Below the pieces are notes generated by a model. It was not told the origin of the DNA and searched no databases. It saw only the letters and a program-made list of their open reading frames with translations. From the NCBI RefSeq assembly GCF_001026905.1, contig NZ_LAQL01000003.1, positions 186,001 to 250,000 on the forward strand: DNA of 64,000 nt. The letters run 5' to 3'. Below are positions 8,709 to 16,191 of this stretch, piece after piece. How positions within the stretch are numbered: the first letter of the stretch is position 1; each line of letters begins with the position of its first letter. The translations under genes and the position numbers were made by a program. This DNA comes from Kiloniella spongiae (lineage in GTDB: Bacteria > Pseudomonadota > Alphaproteobacteria > Kiloniellales > Kiloniellaceae).

Positions 8709-9185
8709 TCAATTCCCTCTCATTTCAGCGGCGGCGTCCATGACCGCGCGAATGATCTTGTCATAGCCTGTGCAGCGGCACAGGTTCCCGGCGAGCCAAT
8801 AGCGAATTTCGGTCTCGGTCGGGTCGGGGTTCTTTTCTAAAAGGGCCTTTGCAGCAACAACAAAACCCGGAGTACAAACACCGCATTGCAAGGCAGCATT
8901 GTCGAGGATTTTTTGTTGTACAGGATGTAATTCCGTACCCTTGGCGACACCTTCGATGGTGCCAATCTCTCGACCTTGAGCTTCTGCGCCCAGCATCAGG
9001 CAGGAACAGGTCAGGCGACCATCAACCGTGACAGAACAGGCACCGCAATCGCCAGAGGCACAGCCTTCTTTAGAACCAGTCATCCCGAGTTTGTCGCGGA
9101 GGACATCGAGAAGGGTTTCTTCGACGTCACAGACATATTCAACAGCATCGCCATTGATTTTGGTGGAAACATGAATACCGGACAT
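8709..9185 (-). CDS. Molybdenum hydroxylase 2Fe-2S subunit
   Basis: This 158-residue small subunit carries both clusters of the xanthine oxidase family. The N-terminal plant-ferredoxin-type domain has CASGDCGACSVTVDGRLTC. The C-terminal four-helix domain has CGVCTPGF and CRCTGY. It passes electrons from the molybdenum site to FAD. The length is normal for CoxS/XdhC-like subunits, and there is no signal peptide, so the complex is cytoplasmic. The gene is packed between the FAD and Mo subunit genes with gaps of two bases and one base, which argues for coupled translation and fixed stoichiometry. Confidence 0.95.
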   Translation of the reverse strand: MSGIHVSTKINGDAVEYVCDVEETLLDVLRDKLGMTGSKEGCASGDCGACSVTVDGRLTCSCLMLGAEAQGREIGTIEGVAKGTELHPVQQKILDNAALQCGVCTPGFVVAAKALLEKNPDPTETEIRYWLAGNLCRCTGYDKIIRAVMDAAAEMRGN

Positions 9186-9187
9186 TG

Positions 9188-10069
9188 TTATTTCTCTCCC
9201 CCGTTAGAGGCTCTTGTATTGGCTCTCTCAAGAGCAATCTTTGCGGCACGGGTTGCCAGAACCCCAGCAACCTTGGTGCGGAATTCAATGGTACCACGCT
9301 TGTCGTTGATCGGCTTACAGGCGGCTGATGTGGCTGCGGCCATTTTTTTCAGCGAAGCATCGTCAAGCTTGCTCCCGATCAAGGCCTTGGCCGCGTCTTC
9401 AACCAATAGAACCTTGATGGCAACAGCGCCGAGACCAACACGGGCGTCGGTACAGATACCATCATCATCCAGTTCCAGACTGACGCCAACGCCAACCACG
9501 GCGATGTCCATTTCTGTGCGCGGAATAAAGCGCAAATAGGCATCTCCCGCACGTTTCGGGCGGGCGGGCAGGAAAACGCTTTCGACTAACTCCCCTTTGG
9601 CAAGGGTGGATTTCCCGGGGGCAACGGGAATGTCAATAACAGGAACGTCGCGGCGTCCATTGGGACCAATGATAGTTGCGATCGCGTTGGCCGCAACCAT
9701 TCCCGGTACGCTATCGGCCGCGGGGCCACAGTTACAAAGGTTGCCAACCATGGTGGCGCGGCCCTGGACCTGGGTTGATCCAATGAGGTCAGCACCTTCC
9801 ATGACACCGGGCCAGAGCGCACAGAGACCCTCGTGTTCGTTCATCTCTGCCGAAGGAACTGCGGCACCAATGCGGTAGCCGCCGTTTTCTTCGGTAATTG
9901 AGGTCATGGCGGGGATGTTTTTTACGTCGACAATGAGATCAGGCTCTACCATGCCTGAACGCATTTGTACCAAAAGGTCTGTGCCACCCGCCAAGACGCG
10001 GGCCAGACCTTCTTCACCTGCCAACAAGGCAGAGGCGGCTTCTACGGTTTGAGGGGATTCATAACGCAT
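9188..10069 (-). CDS. Molybdenum hydroxylase FAD-binding subunit
   Basis: This 293-residue medium subunit (CoxM/XdhB type) has the FAD-binding PCMH domain: AGGTDLLVQMRSG near residue 27 contacts the pyrophosphate, and a second flavin-binding block TQVQGRATMVGNLCNCGPAAD lies near residue 100, followed by a CO dehydrogenase flavoprotein C-terminal domain (about 175-285). It passes electrons from the Fe-S subunit to the final acceptor. It is the first gene of the three-subunit operon, so the promoter should lie in the 10070-10480 region, where a 14-bp palindrome sits 36 bases before the ATG. ATG 10069 begins the conserved MRYESPQTVEAA segment expected at the N-terminus. Confidence 0.94.
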   Translation of the reverse strand: MRYESPQTVEAASALLAGEEGLARVLAGGTDLLVQMRSGMVEPDLIVDVKNIPAMTSITEENGGYRIGAAVPSAEMNEHEGLCALWPGVMEGADLIGSTQVQGRATMVGNLCNCGPAADSVPGMVAANAIATIIGPNGRRDVPVIDIPVAPGKSTLAKGELVESVFLPARPKRAGDAYLRFIPRTEMDIAVVGVGVSLELDDDGICTDARVGLGAVAIKVLLVEDAAKALIGSKLDDASLKKMAAATSAACKPINDKRGTIEFRTKVAGVLATRAAKIALERANTRASNGGEK

Positions 10070-10104
10070 GTGTATCTAGATCCATCTGTATCATCTCTGG
10101 TGTA

Positions 10105-10147
10105 TCAGCTTGAGCTGACGTGTTTTTGTTTCGTTTTAACGTACGTT
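10105..10147. promoter_or_regulatory. Palindromes upstream of the molybdenum hydroxylase operon
   Basis: A perfect 14-bp palindrome TCAGCTTGAGCTGA (10105-10118) lies 36 bases upstream of the FAD-subunit start. A 10-bp palindrome AACGTACGTT (10138-10147) lies 20 bases further out. Both are plausible operator sites in the promoter region of the operon. No regulator can be assigned; the nearby LysR gene is a candidate only by proximity. Confidence 0.4.
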
Positions 10148-10246
10148 TTTTTTGTTGGGCTTTTTATTTTTAGGGGGTCGCATCTCAGTTTGCAAAGGAA
10201 ACACGAACCGTGAGTAATATGTTGTTCTTTATTTTTTACATTTTAT

Positions 10247-10483
10247 TCACAGCGTGCGCTGTTTATTTTTTAAAATCAAGGTTTCTTTGATTTTTTTGCC
10301 TGTTCTAAGAATGGAGGTGTTCAATAAAAACATCAATTTTGATGGAATTACTCGTTTGTTACGTGGATTTAGTGTTCCTGTATCAATAGTAGGGTCTGTT
10401 CCAGGCTTATCTCTAAGATTAAGTATATTAGGATATTTAGGGGAGATATAGGAAACGATTTTTGCAGCTTCAAGATCATGCAT
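10247..10483 (-). CDS. Possible small protein coupled to the LysR gene
   Basis: An open frame of 78 codons starts at ATG 10483 (MHDLEAAKIVSYI), overlapping the last codons of the LysR gene by 8 bases. The sequence AAGGGAAGAG inside the LysR 3' end would serve as its ribosome site. The encoded product is basic and has no recognised domain, signal peptide or membrane helix. Its base composition is AT-rich compared with neighbouring genes. The favourable start geometry is the only support, and chance is a real alternative. Confidence 0.25.
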   Translation of the reverse strand: MHDLEAAKIVSYISPKYPNILNLRDKPGTDPTIDTGTLNPRNKRVIPSKLMFLLNTSILRTGKKIKETLILKNKQRTL

Positions 10484-11369
10484 CTCTTCCCTTAATGATA
10501 AACAGTTGTTCTGCCAGATAATCAATTAGCATGCGTACTTTGAGGCTGGATGCAGCCCCGCGTGGATAGACGGCAAAAAGGTCAAGCGTGGGGATGTTGT
10601 AATCCGGCAAGAGTATTTCCAGGCTATCGTCGGGCTGATCTTTGATATCGTGCTCGGGTAGTAATCCCAATCCATGGCCGCCTAATATAAATTCCAGACG
10701 TGCACCGGCATTGTTTGTATGTACGGGGCCTTGTATGCGAACTTTATATTGTCGGTTATCTTTTGTCAGGGATAAAAGACCTGAATGCCTGCTATAGGTC
10801 ACCCAATCGTGTGAGGCGAGATCTTCAGGCGTGGATGGTTTGGGTTTACCTGTGAGATAAGATGGTGCTGCACAGATACGGCGAACGGTGCTGCAGATTT
10901 TTTTCGACATCATATCTGAATCATCCAAGGGACCAGAGCGGATGGCAATGTCATATCCCCCTTCTATCAGGTTAGTAATATCGTCCGTTAGCTCTATATC
11001 AAGCTCAATGCCAGGATAAGTGAGGCGAAACTGACTGAGTAAGGGCACAATCCGCTTGAGGCCAAAGTTGGTTGAGCAGGTTAGCGAAATACGGCCAACA
11101 GGCTGATCACTCAGGCTTTGGATGCGGCGTGTTGCGGCTTCGGCTTCTTCGCTAATTAATTTACAGCTTTGATAATAATCCTGTCCGGCGCTGGTCAGGC
11201 TCAGACTACGAGTGCTTCGGTGTAATAATCTGGTACCAAGACGCTCTTCAAGAAGTTTGATCTGGTGGCTAACTGCGGCGCGCCCCACGTCGAGTTTGCG
11301 TGCCGCTGCGGCAAAGCTGCCGCTTTCCACGACACGTGCAAAGGTTATCATGCCGCGAAGATCGTCCAT
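10476..11369 (-). CDS. LysR-family transcriptional regulator
   Basis: This 297-residue protein has the LysR pattern: an N-terminal winged helix-turn-helix (residues 1-60, with SFAAAARKLDVGRAAVSHQIKLLE, then RLLHRSTRSLSLT) and a periplasmic-binding-like effector domain (about 90-290). It belongs to the common subgroup with an FxLTxxGxxYY boundary. It is divergent from the DJ-1/PfpI-like gene, with a perfect 23-bp palindrome in the shared promoter region, the classical arrangement in which a LysR regulator controls its divergent neighbour and itself. The inducer is unknown. Confidence 0.93.
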   Translation of the reverse strand: MDDLRGMITFARVVESGSFAAAARKLDVGRAAVSHQIKLLEERLGTRLLHRSTRSLSLTSAGQDYYQSCKLISEEAEAATRRIQSLSDQPVGRISLTCSTNFGLKRIVPLLSQFRLTYPGIELDIELTDDITNLIEGGYDIAIRSGPLDDSDMMSKKICSTVRRICAAPSYLTGKPKPSTPEDLASHDWVTYSRHSGLLSLTKDNRQYKVRIQGPVHTNNAGARLEFILGGHGLGLLPEHDIKDQPDDSLEILLPDYNIPTLDLFAVYPRGAASSLKVRMLIDYLAEQLFIIKGRDA

Positions 11370-11431
11370 AAATTTGATCCTTTTACCGAAATGGGCTGTT
11401 GTTGTTTAGATGAGTACTGATTTATGGCTTT

Positions 11432-11454
11432 ATTGTCTAATTAAATTAGACAAT
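11432..11454. promoter_or_regulatory. 23-bp perfect palindrome, probable LysR operator
   Basis: The arms ATTGTCTAATT (11432-11442) and AATTAGACAAT (11444-11454) are perfectly complementary around one central base. The site contains a T-N11-A core expected for LysR proteins. It lies 63 bases upstream of the LysR start and 104 bases upstream of the DJ-1-like start, where a shared operator would be placed. Confidence 0.65.
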
Positions 11455-11557
11455 GTGTATGTTTGTAGGTCTATTATCTTTTTATGGGTAGCGAATTATC
11501 TTGTATTCAACACACGGTGATAATTTTATTTATGCAAGATAAAAGAAGGACTTGAAC

Positions 11558-12238
11558 ATGGAAATATTGATGGTTGTTACTTCACATGAAGATTTTGGCA
11601 CCAGCGGCAGAAAGACAGGCCTTTGGCTGGAAGAATTTGCGGCGCCCTATTATCGTTTCAAGGAAGCCGGGGCAAATATCACCTTGGCTTCACCAGCGGG
11701 TGGACAGCCACCTGTTGATCCCGCAAGTCTGGGCGATGATTTTCAGAGTGATGATACCCGCCGTTTCAATGAAGACAGTGAAGCACAGAACCTGTTGGCT
11801 AATACGAAACCTTTAAGTTCAATCAAAGCCGATGGTTTTGATGCTGTGTTTTATCCCGGTGGCCACGGCCCGCTTTATGATTTGACGGATAATGAGCATT
11901 CTTTGGCTTTGTTACGTGCATTTGATGCGGACCAAAGGCCGATTGGCACTGTCTGTCACGGCGTCACTGCCTTGATCAAAGCAACTGATGCAGACAACAA
12001 GGCGATTGTTGCAGGGCGGGAAATTACCGGCTTTACAGATAGTGAGGAAGCAGCCGTTGGTGCAACAGGCCTTGTTCCGTTTTCTGTGGAACAGGAACTC
12101 GGAAAAGTTGGTGCGGCGTTTAAATCTGCGAATGACTGGGCTGATTATTCTATTCGTGATGGTCATTTTGTCACAGGACAGAACCCGGGATCGTCAGATT
12201 CAACGGCTCGTTTGTTGCTTGAGGCAATGAAAGCCTGA
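11558..12238 (+). CDS. DJ-1/PfpI family protein (Hsp31-like class I glutamine amidotransferase fold)
   Basis: This 226-residue protein is of the type 1 glutamine amidotransferase-like superfamily. GLWLEEFAAPYY and ASPAGGQPPVDP are typical of the Hsp31/HchA-like glyoxalase III and chaperone branch. The nucleophile-elbow block GTVCHGVTAL places the catalytic cysteine at residue 133, and YPGGHGPLYDL supplies the loop before it. Members convert methylglyoxal to lactate or act on damaged proteins; which applies cannot be told. The ATG at 11558 is preferred over an upstream TTG because AAAAGAAGGA sits seven bases before it. The gene is divergent from a LysR regulator across a strong palindrome and is followed by an old yellow enzyme, which suggests an electrophile or aldehyde detoxification group. 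Confidence 0.87.
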   Translation: MEILMVVTSHEDFGTSGRKTGLWLEEFAAPYYRFKEAGANITLASPAGGQPPVDPASLGDDFQSDDTRRFNEDSEAQNLLANTKPLSSIKADGFDAVFYPGGHGPLYDLTDNEHSLALLRAFDADQRPIGTVCHGVTALIKATDADNKAIVAGREITGFTDSEEAAVGATGLVPFSVEQELGKVGAAFKSANDWADYSIRDGHFVTGQNPGSSDSTARLLLEAMKA

Positions 12239-12368
12239 TCTTTTTCATGAGAGGGGCAGAAGTCTGACTTTGTTTTTCGCCTTTTTGTTTTGGTCTGTCC
12301 CTTCACGCACAGCATATCCGTACTATATGTGACTTACATTTTATGAAACACCTGATAAGAACTTGATA

Positions 12369-13445
12369 ATGCAAAAACTTTTTGAACCCCTTTCCTTTAC
12401 CCGCGGTCCAGCAATGAAAAACAGATTTATGCTGGCACCACTGACCAACACCCAGAGCCACGAAGACGGAACCCTTTCTAATGACGAGTTTCATTGGTTG
12501 ACCATGCGTGCCAAGGGCGGCTTTGGTTTGACCATGACCTGTGCAGCTCATGTTCAGGCTAATGGACAGGGATTTCCCGGACAGCTGGGTGTTTTCTCTG
12601 ACGATCACTTGCCGGGTTTGACCCGTCTGGCAAAAGCAATCAAGGCCGAGGGCAGCTTGGCCATTGTTCAGTTGCATCACGCTGGTATGAGGTCGCCGTC
12701 GGATTTAATAGGCGCAAGTCCTGTCTGTCCTTCGGATAATGAGGAATATGGCGCACGGGCGTTGACGACTGCCGAAGTAGAGCAGTTGATCGAAGATTTT
12801 ATTGCAGCTGCTGAACGGTCGGAAAAAGCCGGCTTTGATGGCGTCGAAATCCATGGTGCGCACGGGTATATCCTGGCTCAATTCCTGAGTCCGACAATCA
12901 ATCAGCGTAGTGATCAATTTGGTGGCAGCCTTGAAAACCGGATGCGCCCTATTCAGGAAATCATTAAGGGCATTCGGCAACGATGCCGGGCTGATTTCAA
13001 TGTTAGCTTGCGTCTGTCACCGGAACGTTTTGATATGGATTTGGGCGAAGTCATTCAGGTTGCAAAAGATGTCTTTGCCGCCGGTGATATTGATTTTCTC
13101 GATATGTCCTTGTGGGATGCTTGCAAGGAACCTGAAGATGCGTCCTTTAAAGGACGTCCGTTGATCTCTTACTTTACAGAGCTTGATCGGGGAACGGTGA
13201 AACTGGGTGTCGCGGGTAAGATCATGACCCAGAAGGATGTGGAATATTGCCTGGACGCCGGGGCTGATTTTGTTCTGATTGGCCGAGGCGCGATCTTGCA
13301 TCATGATTTCCCGGAACAGTTGGCAAAGAATGCGGACTTTGCACCGGTAGCATTACCCGTTAATGCGGATCATCTTAAACAGGAAGGTCTGGGCGAAAAG
13401 TTCATTACCTACATGTCCGGTTGGGATGGTTTTGTTCAGGCGTGA
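12369..13445 (+). CDS. Old yellow enzyme family NADH:flavin oxidoreductase
   Basis: This 358-residue protein is a single-domain FMN TIM barrel without the extra FAD/NADH domains of dienoyl-CoA reductases. FMLAPLTNTQS is the first FMN-binding strand, HGAHGYILAQFLSP carries the His pair of the active site, the sequence SDQFGGSLENRMRP is the strongest family signature, and LIGRGAILH binds the FMN phosphate. Old yellow enzymes reduce activated C=C bonds of enones, quinones or nitro compounds with NAD(P)H. ATG 12369 is preferred over the TTG six bases earlier. It lies 130 bases downstream of the DJ-1-like gene in the same direction and may belong to the same stress response. Confidence 0.92.
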   Translation: MQKLFEPLSFTRGPAMKNRFMLAPLTNTQSHEDGTLSNDEFHWLTMRAKGGFGLTMTCAAHVQANGQGFPGQLGVFSDDHLPGLTRLAKAIKAEGSLAIVQLHHAGMRSPSDLIGASPVCPSDNEEYGARALTTAEVEQLIEDFIAAAERSEKAGFDGVEIHGAHGYILAQFLSPTINQRSDQFGGSLENRMRPIQEIIKGIRQRCRADFNVSLRLSPERFDMDLGEVIQVAKDVFAAGDIDFLDMSLWDACKEPEDASFKGRPLISYFTELDRGTVKLGVAGKIMTQKDVEYCLDAGADFVLIGRGAILHHDFPEQLAKNADFAPVALPVNADHLKQEGLGEKFITYMSGWDGFVQA

Positions 13446-13488
13446 AATTCATAAATAATCGAATTGATATCTAGTTTTTATCAATAAA

Positions 13489-13529
13489 TAGTAGGTACGG
13501 GAATTAATGAAACTCACTCGTACCTACTA
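13489..13529. terminator. Bidirectional terminator hairpin
   Basis: Perfect 11-bp arms TAGTAGGTACG (13489-13499) and CGTACCTACTA (13519-13529) are extended inward by a G-T and a G-C pair. They lie between the convergent old yellow enzyme and VOC genes. There is no long T-run, so efficiency is uncertain. Confidence 0.55.
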
Positions 13530-13539
13530 GACAATAGCT

Positions 13540-13992
13540 TTAGACTTCTTGCGATAACTCGTACAGATTGTTCCAAGGGTCTGTGAAAAAAGCGAGTTGT
13601 CTATTTATGTCTTCGACCAAGAAAGGCTCTGCAATAATTGTAACACCACGTGATTTTAACTCTTCCAGGGTTTCTTTTAAGTTTTTCACCGCAAAGCAGA
13701 TGTGATGGCTTCCGCCTTCATTAAGGCTTGCCCCAAGATCATCATGTTTTTGTTTTGGGAAATCCAAGTCACCACCAATGAGTTCGATGAGAAAATTATC
13801 GTCGACTGCTGGGGCCAAATAAGCAAGTTTCAGATCTCCTAATGGCCATTGATGAAGAACTCTAAAGTCCAGTTTTTCACACAACCATGTTTGTGCAACA
13901 TCAAAATCCGGAACGCGAAGTGCTAAATGATCTGCTTTGAGAGAGGAAAAGGGACTGGACGTATTTGGGAGAATTGTCGATTTAAACGGCAT
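13540..13992 (-). CDS. VOC family protein (glyoxalase/dioxygenase fold)
   Basis: This 150-residue protein has two beta-alpha-beta-beta-beta modules. KADHLALRVPDFDVAQTWLCEKL opens the first module with a metal-ligand His, LIELIGG gives a Glu ligand, GSHHICFAVKNL opens the second with His, and FFTDPWNNLYELSQ ends with the final Glu. The arrangement H/E/H/E fits metal-dependent VOC enzymes such as glyoxalase I, fosfomycin resistance proteins and extradiol dioxygenases; the substrate is unknown. It is divergent from an AraC-type regulator 183 bases away, which probably controls it. Confidence 0.88.
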   Translation of the reverse strand: MPFKSTILPNTSSPFSSLKADHLALRVPDFDVAQTWLCEKLDFRVLHQWPLGDLKLAYLAPAVDDNFLIELIGGDLDFPKQKHDDLGASLNEGGSHHICFAVKNLKETLEELKSRGVTIIAEPFLVEDINRQLAFFTDPWNNLYELSQEV

Positions 13993-14175
13993 CTCATATT
14001 CCTGCTATAGTTTGTAAATATTGTGAAGAAACTATAATCAGTAATGACTAGGCGCCGTTATATTGATCTCGTGTATTATTTGCCTAATTCTCCAAAATAA
14101 TAGCAAGTGTATATATTTTTTGAGCGTATCCAGTCATAATCCTATGATGATGTTTCTTACGGTAGGTGATGTAGT

Positions 14176-15066
14176 TTGAGTCATGACATTTTGCTTGATA
14201 TTGTGAATAGATTAGCGCCAATGGAAGGTGAAAACCTTACGATAGTTCCGTTGATAAAACTTTATCGCCATGAAGAGAGCTTTCGCAGGCGTCCTTATAT
14301 GTACGGGCCTTGTATTTGTATCGTGGTACAGGGGCGAAAACGGATGTACTATGGGGGAATTGGCAATCAGGATAAATTCAATGACTATAATCCTGAAAAT
14401 TATTTGGTTAATTCAGTCTCACTTCCAATTGAATCCGATGCCTATGATCTTAGTGTTGAAGAACCGTTTTTGGCGATCCAAATAGATATTGATCAGAGCC
14501 TGGCGAGCAAGCTTGTTGCCGAAATGGATGGAGATGGAGCAGAAAGAAAATGTTCTACGGATACTGCCAATAATCTGGATATCTCGCTGTCGTCCCCGAT
14601 GACGCCGGGGTTAAACGCTGTTGTCTTACGATTACTGGAAACATTGGATGATCCCGTTGCAGCCAAAATCTTGTCACCAGTGATTATGTATGAACTCTAT
14701 TACGAGATCCTGCGCGGACCACGAGGTCAGTTGTTACGTAACTGTGTTGCACAGGATATTTATGCCCATAAGATAGCGCCCTTGGTGCATTATATTGAAA
14801 ATAATTATAACAAGACTATCGCGATAGAAACATTATCCGCACTTGCCGGGATGTCGGCCTCGTCGCTTTATACGAAATTCAAAGAAGCAACGACAATGAC
14901 CCCATTACAATTTATTCAGAATTTTCGACTGCATAAAGCGCGTAGACTGATATTGTCTGGAACTCCGATAGGGGATGCTTCTTATGCAGTGGGATATAAT
15001 AGCCCAAGCCAGTTTAGCCGTGAATTCAAGCGATTATTTAATCAGTCTCCGAGCGAGATAGTTTAA
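14176..15066 (+). CDS. AraC-family transcriptional regulator
   Basis: This 296-residue protein has the AraC_N cupin-like effector domain at the N-terminus (RLAPMEGENLTI.., CICIVVQGRKRMYYG) and a C-terminal AraC DNA-binding domain (about 190-295) with two helix-turn-helix motifs: LSALAGMSASSLYTKFKE and GDASYAVGYNSPSQFSREFKRLF. The start is taken as TTG 14176 because an in-frame stop lies just upstream and family members include the residues before the next ATG (14221); GGTAGG nearby may be its ribosome site. It is divergent from the VOC gene, its likely target. Two solute-binding protein genes follow in the same direction. Confidence 0.92.
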   Translation: MSHDILLDIVNRLAPMEGENLTIVPLIKLYRHEESFRRRPYMYGPCICIVVQGRKRMYYGGIGNQDKFNDYNPENYLVNSVSLPIESDAYDLSVEEPFLAIQIDIDQSLASKLVAEMDGDGAERKCSTDTANNLDISLSSPMTPGLNAVVLRLLETLDDPVAAKILSPVIMYELYYEILRGPRGQLLRNCVAQDIYAHKIAPLVHYIENNYNKTIAIETLSALAGMSASSLYTKFKEATTMTPLQFIQNFRLHKARRLILSGTPIGDASYAVGYNSPSQFSREFKRLFNQSPSEIV

Positions 15067-15183
15067 GCCTTTATTTAGACTATCAACCCTAAGGTTTGTA
15101 TCTGTTTTGTTTATTATCCTGATATGTTCGGCACTGGTTTTTCGAACTAGGCCTGGGGGCCTGTTGGCTTTAGAAGAGTTTAT

Positions 15184-16065
15184 ATGCAGTCTATTATTAC
15201 AATTCTTGTCTATACGCTGTTTATAGGATGGATAAGCAGTGTTTCCGCGCAGGCGCTTTTTACGGCGCGCGGACCGGAAACGCCAAATGATCATCGCTAT
15301 GACTATCAACAAAAGCTTTTGGAACTGGCGCTGGATAAAACCCGTGAAGACTATGGCGACTTTACCCTCGTGAAATCCCGCATGGGGGCTAATACCAAGC
15401 GTGCCATGTGGGAAGTAGAGACAGGCCTTTACGAAAACTATTTTGTGGCTAATGCGGCCACGCCAAAACGCCTGGAAGATATGGTGCCTGTGCCTTTTCC
15501 TATTGATCTGGGCATTTTGGGGTATCGGGTGTTTTTTGCATCAAAAGAAACCAGAGAGAGACTTCGTTCGGTGTCATCACTTGCGGATTTAAAAAAATTC
15601 CGAATGGTGCAGGGACTTGGCTGGAGCGACAGTGAAATCCTCAAAAACGCAGGATTTCAGGTGGCTGAAGCCAGTGATTATCATGGTATGTTCCAGATGG
15701 TTGCCAGCAATCGGGTAGATCTTTTCCCTCGGGGGATTAATGAGTTTCTCAAGGAATGGAAAACCAACAAGCATATTGAAAATCTATCCTATGATGAGGG
15801 ACTTATTCTGTATTACCCTTTTCCCAAGTTTTTCTACACGACACGAGGAAACGAAGCACAGGCAGAGCGCATAATGAAAGGATTGGTTCGTGCCTATGAT
15901 GACGGCTCTTTATTGAAACTTTGGAAAGCCCAGTATCAGGATAGTATTGATCAGGTTGGTTTGGTTCATCGGAAAATCCTGTCAATTCCCAACCCAAATC
16001 TAGTACACATTGTCTCGAATTATCAAAAATATTTTTACTTCGCGTCGCAAAATGGCACGCATTAG
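15184..16065 (+). CDS. Periplasmic solute-binding-like protein
   Basis: This 293-residue secreted protein has a signal peptide at 1-22 ending in VSAQA. The rest looks like a type II periplasmic binding protein: DLGILGYRVFFASKETRERL and SSLADLKKFRMVQGLGWSD in the first lobe, NRVDLFPRGINEF at the crossover, and a C-terminal helix with YDDGSLLKLWKAQY that resembles the end of amino-acid-type binding proteins. No permease or ATPase gene is nearby, so it may serve a distant transporter or be a sensor or orphan. AGAAGAG six bases before the ATG supports the start. It is followed after 126 bases by a second binding protein. Confidence 0.75.
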   Translation: MQSIITILVYTLFIGWISSVSAQALFTARGPETPNDHRYDYQQKLLELALDKTREDYGDFTLVKSRMGANTKRAMWEVETGLYENYFVANAATPKRLEDMVPVPFPIDLGILGYRVFFASKETRERLRSVSSLADLKKFRMVQGLGWSDSEILKNAGFQVAEASDYHGMFQMVASNRVDLFPRGINEFLKEWKTNKHIENLSYDEGLILYYPFPKFFYTTRGNEAQAERIMKGLVRAYDDGSLLKLWKAQYQDSIDQVGLVHRKILSIPNPNLVHIVSNYQKYFYFASQNGTH

Positions 16066-16191
16066 CTCATGAAAAATTGATAACACTGGTGTGTATTACC
16101 TGATAGTGTAGGGGAGTGTCTTTTGATTTCTGCTCTATATGGTTGTGATAGGCCTTGTTGTCTTGGCATGTGTAAGAAAGGTGCAGGTTGT

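Noticed and set aside
6392-10069. Carbon monoxide dehydrogenase (form I)
   Set aside because: The large subunit lacks the AYRCSFR active-site signature; only the wider molybdenum hydroxylase family is supported.
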